From positions 62,001 through 126,000 of the forward strand of contig NZ_JAANOP010000006.1 of NCBI RefSeq assembly GCF_011250515.1: 64,000 nt of DNA, given 5' to 3'. The stretch is from Aquirufa ecclesiirivi. GTDB lineage: Bacteria; Bacteroidota; Bacteroidia; Cytophagales; Spirosomataceae. A program made the translations under genes and the position numbers. A model generated the notes under the pieces. The model was not told the origin of the DNA. It made no database searches and saw nothing but the letters and a program-made list of their open reading frames with translations. Below, in pieces: positions 15,815-24,883 of the stretch (positions are counted from its first letter, which is position 1; the number at the start of each line of letters is the position of its first letter).

Positions 15815-16363
15815 ATGAAAATTCTAGGAATGACCGCCTTGGCGAAGGCGACGATGTTGGCTTGCGCCCTAGTTTCACATGTACCATTATCCGCCTCCGC
15901 TTTTTCGGAACCTTTTGTGAATGGAAAGGAAGCTCCCAAAAACAGTTTTGGAATTCGTTATTCTTATTCTTGTATGGGTTTGACCTGGCGACATGCTTTT
16001 AATCAGTTGAACCAATTTGAAGCCTTTATTCAACCTGTATCAACAGATGCAGTTAAGGAGTTTAATTTTTATGGAGGAAGGTTTCTACATCATTTTCCAC
16101 AAACAGAATTTCCTTTTACACCTTATGTATTTTTAGGAGTAGGAATGGCAACTTATCAAAATAATATTCCTAACCCCGCTTTGAAAGAAAGCAACAAATC
16201 GAGTAAATGTTTGGGTTATGCTTTAGGGCAGGGAGTAGAAACAAAAATATCAAGTAATTTAAGTTTAACAGGTGATGTGGCCATCACACGATTGAATGAT
16301 GAACCCGACCAAATGTTAGGAATCATTCGGCTAGGCATGGGAATGCATTATACACTCAAATAG
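15815..16363 (+). CDS. Small outer-membrane beta-barrel protein
   Basis: 182 residues with an N-terminal signal peptide (hydrophobic stretch ending near LSASAF) followed by alternating strands such as FEAFIQPVS, FNFYGGRFLHHF, FTPYVFLGVGMATY and a terminal LGMGMHYTLK ending in aromatic/hydrophobic residues. This is the usual look of an OmpA/opacity-type 8-strand barrel, though no specific family was recognised. A decayed relative lies just upstream at 14750. Followed by a hairpin at 16359. Confidence 0.6.
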   Translation: MKILGMTALAKATMLACALVSHVPLSASAFSEPFVNGKEAPKNSFGIRYSYSCMGLTWRHAFNQLNQFEAFIQPVSTDAVKEFNFYGGRFLHHFPQTEFPFTPYVFLGVGMATYQNNIPNPALKESNKSSKCLGYALGQGVETKISSNLSLTGDVAITRLNDEPDQMLGIIRLGMGMHYTLK

Positions 16364-16382
16364 CTCTCACAATAGAGCTATT
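16359..16382 (+). terminator. Inverted repeat after barrel gene
   Basis: AATAGCTCT and AGAGCTATT form a 9-bp stem with a 6-base loop directly at the stop codon of the barrel gene. No T run follows, so termination is plausible but not certain. Confidence 0.45.
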
Positions 16383-16499
16383 GATTTCTATCCATACCAT
16401 TTTGATAGAAGCTTTTTTCCATTTTTATAGTGGTAAAACTAGTTTAATGGTTAGATTAGGATATCCTTTCTCAATGTGTGTCATGAATCCACTCTTGTT

Positions 16500-19400
16500 A
16501 TGAAAAAACAATCATTTCCAATACCCGAAAATGAAGAGAACAGGCTAAGTGCTCTTTATGAATATCAAATATTAGATACGTTTGCTGAGAAGGAATTTGA
16601 TAAAATTACCTCTTTGGCATCTTACATTTGCCAAGTACCCATTGCTATTATTTCATTAGTAGATAAAGACCGACAATGGTTTAAATCAGAAGTTGGATTA
16701 GGTGCCAAAGAAACAACTCGCGAAGTCTCTTTTTGTCAATACACCATCATGGGAGACCAAATCTTCGAAGTGCCCAATGCATTAGAGGATAGTCGATTTG
16801 TAGATAGCCCTTTGGTAACAGGAAATCCACACATACGCTTTTATGCTGGCGCACCATTGACTACTCCAGATGGATTTCAGATAGGTTCATTATGTGTTAT
16901 TGATCAAGTTCCTAGAGAATTGACCAAAGATCAGCGAGATGCATTAACAACGCTCTCTGAGCATGTTATCCAAACCTTGGAGCTTCGGATTAAGAATCGA
17001 GCATTGAAGGAGCAAGTTAATCGCTTGACAGAGGAAAAAGTGGCCCGAGTTACCTTGGAACTAGGACGATATAAAGAAGCATTGGATGAGGTTCTAGCAG
17101 TATTCATCATGGATGCGAATGGCATCATCACTTATGCCAATGAAGCAATTTGTACCTTAAGTCAATATCCTCGAGAAGAGTTAATTGGACAACATAAACG
17201 AATTTTACATCCAGAGTTTAGTTCTTCTTCTGAATCGGATGCATTTTGGGGCACCATTCAATCGGGTGAAGTATGGAAAGGGGAGATTCAGAATCGGGCT
17301 AAGGACGGATCCGTTTATTGGTTGAATATCACATTTGTCCCTTTTAAGGGAAAGAATGGAAAAGTCACACAGTATTTGGCCATTAGTAGCGATATCACGG
17401 AACAAAAAATAAAGTCGATAGACCTCGAATTGTTTTTTGAGTTATCTCAAGATTATTTGACGGTTGCCAATATGAGTGGATTTTATGAAAAGGTAAGTCC
17501 TTCATTTTATAAGAGTTTAGGTTATACTGAATCAGAAATGTTACACCATTCAGGAGCGCATTTTGTGATTGAAGAGGATTTGCCACTTAGGGATATCCTT
17601 CGAGCTAAGATGTTGAAGGGAGAGGGTGTCAGGGATTATGAATTGCGATACAAATGCAAGGATGGAAGTGTCAAAGTATTAAGTTGGAATTCTTCTCCAA
17701 ATGAGCAGACAGGAAAATTGTATGGAATAGCCCGAGATATAACAGAGAGTAAAAAAATAATCGAGGAAAATAAAAGATTATCCTGGGTCGCAAGAGGAAC
17801 GGATAATATTGTCGTGATAGCTAATGCTAAAGGTCAAATAGAGTGGGTGAATCATCCATTTGAAAAATTGACAGAGTATACATTAAATGAAGTTATTGGT
17901 AAAACGCCTGGTAGTTTTTTACAATATGAAGGCTCGGATCCGATGACGGTACAAGCGATGAAAGAAGCTATTGCTGAACGTAAAACGTTTAGAGGTGAGA
18001 TTAGGAATCGCTCAAAATCAGGAAGAGAATATTGGTTAGAAATATTCTTGAATCCTATATTTAATGAGCAGCAAGAGCTTATCAACTTTATTGCGATAGA
18101 ATCCGATATTACGGAAAAAAAGGAAAAAGATTTAGAGATTTCGGATTTGTTAGCTACCCAAATAGCCATATTCAATGGTGTCAGTTTGGCCATCATTTTT
18201 ACCGATGTACATGGGTATGTGAAAAAGGTGAACCAAGCTACATTGGAGATTTTTGAATATGAGTCCAATGATATAGTAGGCCAACTTTTAAGTCAGATTC
18301 CCTGTTTTGACATGGATGAAATCATTCAGTATAACAAGGAGTTGAGCGAGGAATATGGGGTAGATTTCGTTCCGAGTTTTGAAACTTTTGTGATGCGGAC
18401 TAAATCCTCAGGAAAACCGGAACGCAGGGAGTGGACCCTTATTTCTAAATCGGGAAAGCGAATTCCTATTTGGCTGGGTGTTACTTGTGTGAATAATGAA
18501 CGTGGTGAGATCATTGGTTATTTGGGTGTGGCGGAAGACTATACGGAGCACAAGCAAGCTCAGAATGAGTTAATTCAGGCCAAAGACGATGCTGAAATGG
18601 CTGTGAGGGCTAAAGATAGCTTTTTGACCAATATGAGCCATGAGATTCGCACACCTTTAAATGCAATCATCGGATTCACTGAATTATTACAAGGTAGTCA
18701 ATTGCCAGATCCTGATTGTGAATATGTCGATAATATTCAAAAGGCGGGAGATCATTTGCTTCTATTAATCAATGATATACTTGACCTATCAAAAATAGAT
18801 TCAGGAAAAATTGAACTGGAAGTACAGCCTTTCCAATTGAAAGAATCGCTCAAACATGTGCATGATTTACTTAAAGTAAAGGCTACTAAAAAAGCTATTG
18901 ATTTCAGTTTGTTTTTAGATGCGGAATTGCCTGAAGTGATTATCGGAGATAATGGACGCTTAAATCAAGTGCTGATTAATTTAGCGGGAAATGCTATAAA
19001 ATTCACGGAAGAAGGAGAGGTGAGCATTTCTGTTAAAAAAGTACAGGAAACGGAATCGACAATTAGTTTGCGTTTTTCCGTAAAGGATACGGGTATTGGT
19101 ATTTCTGAGGAAAAAATTCAAACCATCTTCGATCGATTTATCCAAGCTGAGGCTAGTACTACGCGTAAATTTGGTGGTTCTGGTTTAGGTTTAAATATTG
19201 CCAAGCAACTGGTGGAATTACAGGGAGGGAAGATTGAATTGAAAAGTAAGTTAGGTCGAGGGTCTGAGTTCTTTTTTGTATTGGAATTTGAAAAGGCCAA
19301 ACAGCTGGAAGAGAAACTTAGTAAAAAGGAAAATATAGGATTACGTTTAGACCACTCCGTTTCCATATTAATGTGTGAAGATAATGAAATGAATCAGCGA

Positions 19401-19718
19401 TTGGCAAAGACGGTCATTCATAATTTTGGCTTTCAATTAGACATTGCCAATAACGGAAAAGAGGGTATAGAGCTCTTGCAGAAAAAAGACTATGATTTAG
19501 TCTTAATGGATCTTCAAATGCCTGAAATGGACGGTTATCAAGCTACCATGTACATTCGTAATGAAATGAAATCGGATATTCCTATCATTGCTATGACGGC
19601 ACATTCTTTAGTTGGAGAACAGCAAAAGTGCTTTGATATTGGAATGAATGGTTATGTCTCCAAGCCTTATAAACAGCAGGAATTGCTACAAAAAATACAA
19701 GAATTTATTCGTGAATAG
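16500..19718 (+). CDS. Hybrid sensor histidine kinase (GAF-PAS x4-HK-REC)
   Basis: About 1072 residues. Domain order by eye: GAF (to about 170), four PAS/PAC units (about 185-690), HisKA with the phospho-accepting His714 in MSHEIRTPLNAIIGF, HATPase with LINLAGNAIKFTE (N box), DTGIGIS (G1) and GGSGLGLNIAKQL (G2), and a C-terminal receiver with the phospho-Asp at 1004 in LVLMDLQMPEMDG. There are no membrane segments, so it is a cytoplasmic sensor. The ATG at 16500 (MKKQSFPIPENEENR) is the family-like start; the ATG at 16476 adds eight residues. No partner regulator is adjacent. Confidence 0.93.
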   Translation: MKKQSFPIPENEENRLSALYEYQILDTFAEKEFDKITSLASYICQVPIAIISLVDKDRQWFKSEVGLGAKETTREVSFCQYTIMGDQIFEVPNALEDSRFVDSPLVTGNPHIRFYAGAPLTTPDGFQIGSLCVIDQVPRELTKDQRDALTTLSEHVIQTLELRIKNRALKEQVNRLTEEKVARVTLELGRYKEALDEVLAVFIMDANGIITYANEAICTLSQYPREELIGQHKRILHPEFSSSSESDAFWGTIQSGEVWKGEIQNRAKDGSVYWLNITFVPFKGKNGKVTQYLAISSDITEQKIKSIDLELFFELSQDYLTVANMSGFYEKVSPSFYKSLGYTESEMLHHSGAHFVIEEDLPLRDILRAKMLKGEGVRDYELRYKCKDGSVKVLSWNSSPNEQTGKLYGIARDITESKKIIEENKRLSWVARGTDNIVVIANAKGQIEWVNHPFEKLTEYTLNEVIGKTPGSFLQYEGSDPMTVQAMKEAIAERKTFRGEIRNRSKSGREYWLEIFLNPIFNEQQELINFIAIESDITEKKEKDLEISDLLATQIAIFNGVSLAIIFTDVHGYVKKVNQATLEIFEYESNDIVGQLLSQIPCFDMDEIIQYNKELSEEYGVDFVPSFETFVMRTKSSGKPERREWTLISKSGKRIPIWLGVTCVNNERGEIIGYLGVAEDYTEHKQAQNELIQAKDDAEMAVRAKDSFLTNMSHEIRTPLNAIIGFTELLQGSQLPDPDCEYVDNIQKAGDHLLLLINDILDLSKIDSGKIELEVQPFQLKESLKHVHDLLKVKATKKAIDFSLFLDAELPEVIIGDNGRLNQVLINLAGNAIKFTEEGEVSISVKKVQETESTISLRFSVKDTGIGISEEKIQTIFDRFIQAEASTTRKFGGSGLGLNIAKQLVELQGGKIELKSKLGRGSEFFFVLEFEKAKQLEEKLSKKENIGLRLDHSVSILMCEDNEMNQRLAKTVIHNFGFQLDIANNGKEGIELLQKKDYDLVLMDLQMPEMDGYQATMYIRNEMKSDIPIIAMTAHSLVGEQQKCFDIGMNGYVSKPYKQQELLQKIQEFIRE

Positions 19719-19741
19719 TAGTTTAGGCTATTCACGAATAA
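19705..19741. terminator. Bidirectional terminator between convergent genes
   Basis: TTATTCGTGAATAG and CTATTCACGAATAA form a perfect 14-bp stem with a 9-base loop. The left arm includes the stop codon of the sensor kinase and the right arm lies just beyond the end of the opposing gene at 19748. Confidence 0.75.
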
Positions 19742-19747
19742 ATAAAA

Positions 19748-20089
19748 TTATGGGAGTAATTTGAAATAGCTCGCCACAAATTTGTCATCGACAATTTTAC
19801 CTTGTACTTGGGCTTTTCTTACTACTTTACAAAATCCGTTTTTGGAGTGACTACCGCCATAATCATTGATGTTGGGGCCCTCTACATAGTATTTTTTGTC
19901 TTCAAGTTTGATGGCCAGTTGGCATACATCACCTGGCATATCAAAATTGCAGGAACCACAACTTGCTTCTACCGTGTACCGTGTTTGTTTTTTGTCTAGC
20001 TGCAGGTATTTAGGCTTGGTGTTGGATACAAAGCCTAAACTAAGACCGATCAAGGTCCATGACATCAAAAAATAAATGATCTTTTTCAT
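19748..20089 (-). CDS. DUF6370-type exported protein
   Basis: About 113 residues from the ATG at 20089 (MKKIIYFLMSW), with a signal peptide and a core YTVEASCGSCNFDMPGDVC followed by GGSHSKNGFCKVVRKAQVQG and VASYFKLLP. I recognise this as the DUF6370 pattern, a small periplasmic Cys-bearing family of Bacteroidota with no known function. Its Cys residues (CGSC and two further Cys) could bind metal. It is the last gene of the nos accessory operon, 10 bases after the CopD-like gene, which suggests a role in copper handling for NosZ. Confidence 0.7.
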   Translation of the reverse strand: MKKIIYFLMSWTLIGLSLGFVSNTKPKYLQLDKKQTRYTVEASCGSCNFDMPGDVCQLAIKLEDKKYYVEGPNINDYGGSHSKNGFCKVVRKAQVQGKIVDDKFVASYFKLLP

Positions 20090-20099
20090 ATGTTTATGT

Positions 20100-20534
20100 T
20101 TAAAGTCCTCCAAATCTAAATTGTAAGCCGAAAAACACCATCAGGAGGGCAACAAGGGTGATAAGTCGGATGTGGAATACCATCAAAGGAAGTTTCTCTA
20201 TACTTAGATTAGGAATGATGAAAATACGGGCGTGAAGGGCCAGTACTAGGCTAAGTACGAGTAGACTTAATTTGATGATGATATTTCTTTGTATGGCATT
20301 ATCCCAATTAAATTGAATGCCATATTGAAATATGGCCATCCAAACTCCAGTGATAATCTGTATGATTAAACTCGGTATTCCGATAGGTTCAAATGTTTTT
20401 TCAAATTGCTGAATAAGCAGAATGTCTTTTTTGAAAAGGGCTTTGGGTACAATTTGTAAACTCAACATGAGGTGTCCCCCTACCCAGACACAGGCACCTA
20501 CTAGGTGTAACAAGAGTAAAGTGTGGTATAACAT
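20100..20534 (-). CDS. CopD-like copper resistance membrane protein
   Basis: 144 residues with four hydrophobic helices and the opening LHLVGACVWVGGHLML, the His-Gly-Trp-Val-Gly-Gly pattern of CopD-like membrane proteins. CopD proteins are linked to copper movement across the inner membrane. Its start overlaps the nosY stop by one base and the DUF6370 gene follows, so it is part of the nos accessory operon and probably helps copper loading of NosZ. Confidence 0.72.
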   Translation of the reverse strand: MLYHTLLLLHLVGACVWVGGHLMLSLQIVPKALFKKDILLIQQFEKTFEPIGIPSLIIQIITGVWMAIFQYGIQFNWDNAIQRNIIIKLSLLVLSLVLALHARIFIIPNLSIEKLPLMVFHIRLITLVALLMVFFGLQFRFGGL

Positions 20535-21301
20535 TATAGATCTTTCTTTTTAAAATAACGTAAGGAGCACATAAAGGGAATCATTACCCATAAAATCAAG
20601 GTGGTAAATGAGATGGCAATTCCACCTGTAGTACCAAAGAAATCTTTGAAAATAGCCCCTGTATATCCCATCAAAGCCGAAACGTCCATTTGCATCAGAA
20701 TTAAGATGCGGGCTAAATCGATGGGATTCAACATACTTATGAATATCATGAATTTTTCAATGGGGTAGTCGGCCCACTGAAACAACATAAATAAGACGAT
20801 TCCATCAAAAATAATGGCATAAAATAGCCATAGAATAATGGAAAGGCCGATTCCCTTGGCTTTGTCTTTGGTTAAAACGGCAGCCAACAAGGCTATAGCC
20901 GTAAAAATAAAAGTTAGCAAGAGTCCACAAATCACGAGCATTAAACCGAGAAAACTGGGTTCAAAAATAAGGATGACGATACCCGCCCCAACAAAAAAAG
21001 CGAGTCCAAGGGATGTCATTAATCCAATAAATAAGCTCCACCAAATGGCATTTCTTTGTAAGGGTTGGCTGAGTAAAAGTTCAATGAATTCCGTGCTATT
21101 GTACATATAAATGGTGGAGAATATCAAACAGACCAAAGGAACAATCATGAGTATGATATTCAGCATGCTCAACAGGCCTTTAGAAGAAGTATCTTCTAGA
21201 CTAAAAACACTCAAAGAGGCTAGCAATAAGATGAGGGTGTAAAATAGTACAATTCTATTTCGGATAATGTCAGCAATGACATGTTTATATATCTTGTTCA
21301 T
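20534..21301 (-). CDS. nosY: Nitrous oxide reductase ABC permease
   Basis: 255 residues with six predicted membrane helices, starting VIADIIRNRIVLFYTLILLL, typical of ABC-2/NosY permeases. It works with the ATPase NosF and the periplasmic NosD in maturation of the copper sites of NosZ. It follows nosF by six bases and precedes the CopD-like gene with a one-base overlap. Confidence 0.88.
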   Translation of the reverse strand: MNKIYKHVIADIIRNRIVLFYTLILLLASLSVFSLEDTSSKGLLSMLNIILMIVPLVCLIFSTIYMYNSTEFIELLLSQPLQRNAIWWSLFIGLMTSLGLAFFVGAGIVILIFEPSFLGLMLVICGLLLTFIFTAIALLAAVLTKDKAKGIGLSIILWLFYAIIFDGIVLFMLFQWADYPIEKFMIFISMLNPIDLARILILMQMDVSALMGYTGAIFKDFFGTTGGIAISFTTLILWVMIPFMCSLRYFKKKDL

Positions 21302-21307
21302 GGGCTT

Positions 21308-22006
21308 CTAAGCAATGATTTTGGAGATCATTTTGGATAATTTCACTTCCTGGGTCTCTTGTTTTAAATCCTCTAGCGTTTTTTGAAATAAGACCTGGCC
21401 GTCTTGCATATAAATTACTTCGGTGATCATTTCATCCAATTCACTTAATACGTGGGATGAAATGATGGTGGATTTACCACGAGCTTTTTCTTTTAAAATT
21501 TTTTGTTTCAATATTTCAGAAGAAAGAGGGTCTAATCCTGCAGTGGGTTCATCCAAAATCAATATATCCGGTTGAAATAAAAAAGCTAGACAAGCCCCTA
21601 CTTTTTGGCGCATTCCACCGGATAGTGTCCCCATTCTTTTATGGTAAATTTCTTTTAAGTGGTATTGTTCAATCAATTCCTCGTCCAAGTTTTTTTGATC
21701 TTTTCGGATATCAATCATCATGGATATGACCTCCCCGATACACATGTTTTCTGGATAACGGGTCATTTGTGGCATAAATCCGATTTTTGCTCGATAGGCC
21801 CATTGCCCAGTGATATCCTCTCCTTGAAAAATGACTTTCCCTGAATCAGGAATAACCATTTGTAAAATACTTTTAATCAAGGTAGTTTTTCCACTTCCAT
21901 TGGGACCAATCAAGGCGATGCAAGCACCAGGACGGCATGTAATATGTATGTCTCGAAGTACCTGCTGATTTCCAAAGCGTTTGCTGATATGTTCGGTAAT
22001 GATCAT
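21308..22006 (-). CDS. nosF: Nitrous oxide reductase ABC ATPase
   Basis: 232-residue ABC ATPase. Walker A GPNGSGKTT, signature LSGGMRQK, Walker B ILILDEPTAGLD and the switch His in IISSHVLSELDE are all present, so it is likely active. It pairs with the NosY permease. Its ATG overlaps the nosD stop as ATGA, indicating translational coupling. Confidence 0.92.
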   Translation of the reverse strand: MIITEHISKRFGNQQVLRDIHITCRPGACIALIGPNGSGKTTLIKSILQMVIPDSGKVIFQGEDITGQWAYRAKIGFMPQMTRYPENMCIGEVISMMIDIRKDQKNLDEELIEQYHLKEIYHKRMGTLSGGMRQKVGACLAFLFQPDILILDEPTAGLDPLSSEILKQKILKEKARGKSTIISSHVLSELDEMITEVIYMQDGQVLFQKTLEDLKQETQEVKLSKMISKIIA

Positions 22007-23250
22007 AATTTGACCGGTTTAATGAGTGGAAATTGATCTTTTAATTGTTCCGGAGTTAAGCTTGGGATTAATTTTTCCGTCTTATCCATTAAGGCAGAAA
22101 TGAAACTTCGGAACATGATAAGTGTGGTTGGATTTTTTTCTAAAATGACGGAAAATAAACTAACAGGTCTAAAAGGAATATCCCCAACCTGATCTCGGTT
22201 TAGATCATAGCTATCGTATTTATCCCAATAATTTCCATTGAAATTGTTTAGGACTAGCGTGCCATTGGTACTCACATCAAAAGTATTGTTCAGGAAATTA
22301 TTATGATGGATGGTCATGTCTTGGCAACTGGCTTGAATTTTTAGCCCCCAGCCATTATTGGAAAAGGTATTTCGGTTCATTTTTACCCGACTAACCCCTT
22401 CTAGGTAAATGCCCGTGGTGTTTTTTGTAAAGTGATTTCCTTGTATGATACCATCTGAAATTTCTTTGAGTAAGATTCCATAGGAGGCATCCCCCCAATT
22501 TTGGTGGAAGGTATTGTGAAACATGTTGACATGGTTGGAAAACATGACGGCTACACCAGCACCATTGTTGGTGAAAACATTGGAAATGTAGGTGTCATTA
22601 TTAGAAAACATGAAGTGTAAACCATAACGTAGGTTACGGAAGGAGCGGTTGTTCTTGATGATGGAATGAGTGACAAATTCAAAATAGATCCCGTCACGGT
22701 GACCCTTTATTACATTATTTTGAATCTGTAAGAAGCTACTATTCCAGCAGTGAATTCCATTTCCACTTTGTTGTTCTTCAATACCATAGGCGATAATGCG
22801 GTTGTTTTTAATGGTACAATGTTTTCCATATTGAACATATATGCCAAAGAAGGAATTGGTTAGTAGGTTATTGAGAATCTGTACGTGATGAGCATCATAT
22901 ATTTTGATGCCGGCCAAATCTTTTAAACTGGAAATACCGGAGTTACGAATATGAAAGCCCTGAATCGTCACTTGAGAGGCTTTGATGGAAAGGACTTCGT
23001 ATTTACCCTCACCGTCCAAAACCGGTAATCCTTGGCCTATGATGCATAAGGATTTATCTACGATGAGGTTGTGTTCATGATATACCCCTTTTTTAACCAA
23101 GATGCTATCCCCAGATTGGGCATGTTGGATGGCATGGGCTAAGGTTGTAAACCTTTCATTTTTTCCTACCTTCCAAGTACTTGCTTGGGCTGAGGGAAGA
23201 AACCAAGTGGTTAATAGGGCTACTATCAAGTAAGTTTTATGGGTAATCAT
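22003..23250 (-). CDS. nosD: Periplasmic NosZ maturation factor (beta-helix)
   Basis: About 415 residues from the ATG at 23250 (MITHKTYLIVALL), which overlaps the nosL stop as ATGA and begins a clear signal peptide ending near PSAQAS. The rest is a right-handed parallel beta-helix of NosD/CASH type with repeated I.NN.I... and G[IL]Y.E units. NosD acts in the periplasm in assembling the CuZ centre of NosZ together with NosFY. The ATG at 23268 is possible but adds nothing recognisable. Confidence 0.92.
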   Translation of the reverse strand: MITHKTYLIVALLTTWFLPSAQASTWKVGKNERFTTLAHAIQHAQSGDSILVKKGVYHEHNLIVDKSLCIIGQGLPVLDGEGKYEVLSIKASQVTIQGFHIRNSGISSLKDLAGIKIYDAHHVQILNNLLTNSFFGIYVQYGKHCTIKNNRIIAYGIEEQQSGNGIHCWNSSFLQIQNNVIKGHRDGIYFEFVTHSIIKNNRSFRNLRYGLHFMFSNNDTYISNVFTNNGAGVAVMFSNHVNMFHNTFHQNWGDASYGILLKEISDGIIQGNHFTKNTTGIYLEGVSRVKMNRNTFSNNGWGLKIQASCQDMTIHHNNFLNNTFDVSTNGTLVLNNFNGNYWDKYDSYDLNRDQVGDIPFRPVSLFSVILEKNPTTLIMFRSFISALMDKTEKLIPSLTPEQLKDQFPLIKPVKL

Positions 23251-24245
23251 TGGCGAATACTTTCCCAAGTTTTTTCTTCTCCAGCTAAAGCTTGGTTGTT
23301 TTTTGTTAATTCATTTTTATCGACAAAAGCAGCAAAATTACCTGCCATAGGGCTTCCCAAGGAAGGACTTGTCATGAAATAGGCTTGGGTGGCAAGGACT
23401 AACTCATGTTTCCCCGTATAAGTACTGACATAAATATCTTTGACCTGAATATCCTTGTTGATTTGTGTATAACTCAATAAGCATTTCAAATCATCAAAAG
23501 GTAAGGTCTTTCCTTGCTGGGTTAGTATGGCAGTGGCGAATCGCAAATCGCTAATGCCCATTTTACAAAAATGACAATGATCTCGACCTAATTGAATGGG
23601 TTTCACTTCAATCGTGCAAGCTTGAAAAAAGAATAGCACGGGTAGGAAGAATAAAACTGATCTGGGGCCTTTGGAGATTCTCCATTCCAAAATAACCCCA
23701 GTCAGTAACATCAAACCAATACCAATAAATATCCAACCACCCACATCAGGAATGGAATATGCTCCAAAATTTAAAAGTTGTTTAAAACCAATAAGTGGAG
23801 GCTGATAAGCCATTCCTGGTACTTGAATGGCGGCATTTGGATCTAAATCATGTCCATAATCGTATTCCCATTTCCAGAAGTCTACCATGGCAATAATGCC
23901 AAACATAACAAAAGCTGAAAATAAAAAATAGAGTATTTTTTTACGGTTGATCCAAGCCCCAATGAAAAACAAAATGGAAAACCCCACGATAATATATGGC
24001 AATACGGTAAATTCGACGAAGTCCTCTTTGTGCATGGTCTTCATTCCTATGTAGTGGTTGAGCCCATTAATGATGTCCACGTTTCCACGGATATCATTGG
24101 CATGAATTTGAAGGCTCAATCCTTCCGGATATTGAGGAGCATCTAATTCAATTCTCCAAATGGGCAAATAAACGACAAAGGGTAATAGTATGGAGGAGAG
24201 GAACAGCAGCATACGTGCTGGTTTTCCCATTGGTTGCGTATTCAT
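23247..24245 (-). CDS. nosL: NosL copper chaperone fused to a membrane domain
   Basis: About 332 residues from the ATG at 24245 (MNTQPMGKPARM). The first half has a membrane anchor, an extracytoplasmic part and further helices around residues 85-215. After a lipobox-like FFFQACTIE follows a NosL domain with the Cu(I)-binding HCHFCKMGISD and the conserved PFDDLKCLL. NosL supplies copper to NosZ. In many organisms NosL is a free lipoprotein; here the lipobox-like segment is internal, so the gene appears to be a fusion, common in Bacteroidota nos clusters. It lies between the fasciclin gene and nosD. Confidence 0.87.
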   Translation of the reverse strand: MNTQPMGKPARMLLFLSSILLPFVVYLPIWRIELDAPQYPEGLSLQIHANDIRGNVDIINGLNHYIGMKTMHKEDFVEFTVLPYIIVGFSILFFIGAWINRKKILYFLFSAFVMFGIIAMVDFWKWEYDYGHDLDPNAAIQVPGMAYQPPLIGFKQLLNFGAYSIPDVGGWIFIGIGLMLLTGVILEWRISKGPRSVLFFLPVLFFFQACTIEVKPIQLGRDHCHFCKMGISDLRFATAILTQQGKTLPFDDLKCLLSYTQINKDIQVKDIYVSTYTGKHELVLATQAYFMTSPSLGSPMAGNFAAFVDKNELTKNNQALAGEEKTWESIRQ

Positions 24246-24261
24246 ATAAAGGCAATTTAAA

Positions 24262-24822
24262 CTATTTACTTGGAGGCAATAAGACACCATCAATCACGTG
24301 AATGATGCCATTAGAAGCAGGAACAGATGCGATGATGGTCGCTGAATTATTTAACATGATTTTACCATTTTTGATGCTCACGGTGACATTGTCGCCATTG
24401 ACCATGCCCAGCACTTGCCCATCTTGTAAGTAATCCGCTTTTAATGCAGAAACCGTAACATGGTATTGAAGTATATTCTGTAAATCAGCCTTTTTTTCAT
24501 CTGTCATTAAGGCGGTTAAAGTAGCTTTATCTACTTGATCAAAAGCGGCATTGGTGGGGGCAAAGACAGTAAATGGTCCTGCATTGGATAATGATGTAAC
24601 TAATTCTGCTTGTTTTAATGCGGCTACTAAGGTGCTATGGTCCTTAGAACCCACGGCTACTTTCACTACATCTTGTTGAGAATCATCGTCTTTGACATTT
24701 TCTTGGCCACCTGAAGTGGCCGTGGTTTCAGTCGTTTGGGCAGAAGTGTCTGCTTCCGAGCTTGAACAGGCAGCAGTCAACATAAACATGGCCGCCAAAA
24801 TGGTGATGGATAAAATTTTCAT
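24262..24822 (-). CDS. Fasciclin-domain lipoprotein
   Basis: 186 residues: signal with lipobox LTAACSSSEA, a low-complexity Thr/Asp-rich linker, then one FAS1 domain with the H1-type motif FTVFAPTNAAFDQV and a terminal IIHVIDGVLLPPSK. FAS1 proteins are secreted or surface proteins of adhesive or unknown role. It is the first gene downstream of nosZ and directly ahead of nosL, separated from nosZ by a terminator-like hairpin. A link with NosZ function is suggested only by position. Confidence 0.9.
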   Translation of the reverse strand: MKILSITILAAMFMLTAACSSSEADTSAQTTETTATSGGQENVKDDDSQQDVVKVAVGSKDHSTLVAALKQAELVTSLSNAGPFTVFAPTNAAFDQVDKATLTALMTDEKKADLQNILQYHVTVSALKADYLQDGQVLGMVNGDNVTVSIKNGKIMLNNSATIIASVPASNGIIHVIDGVLLPPSK

Positions 24823-24849
24823 AATGCTTCAAATTTTGATGAAAGAAAA

Positions 24850-24875
24850 GGAGAGCATGGAAAGCCATACTCTCC
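24850..24875 (-). terminator. Hairpin downstream of nosZ
   Basis: On the minus strand GGAGAGTATGG and CCATGCTCTCC pair (one G-T) over a 4-base loop, followed by TTTTCTTTC. It lies 8 bases after the nosZ stop and could end or attenuate the nosZ transcript before the fasciclin gene. Confidence 0.6.
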
Positions 24876-24883
24876 CTTGTTGA

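Noticed and set aside
17852-18268. A 138-codon minus-strand ORF within the sensor kinase.
   Set aside because: It is antisense to a clear PAS region; composition follows the kinase codons.
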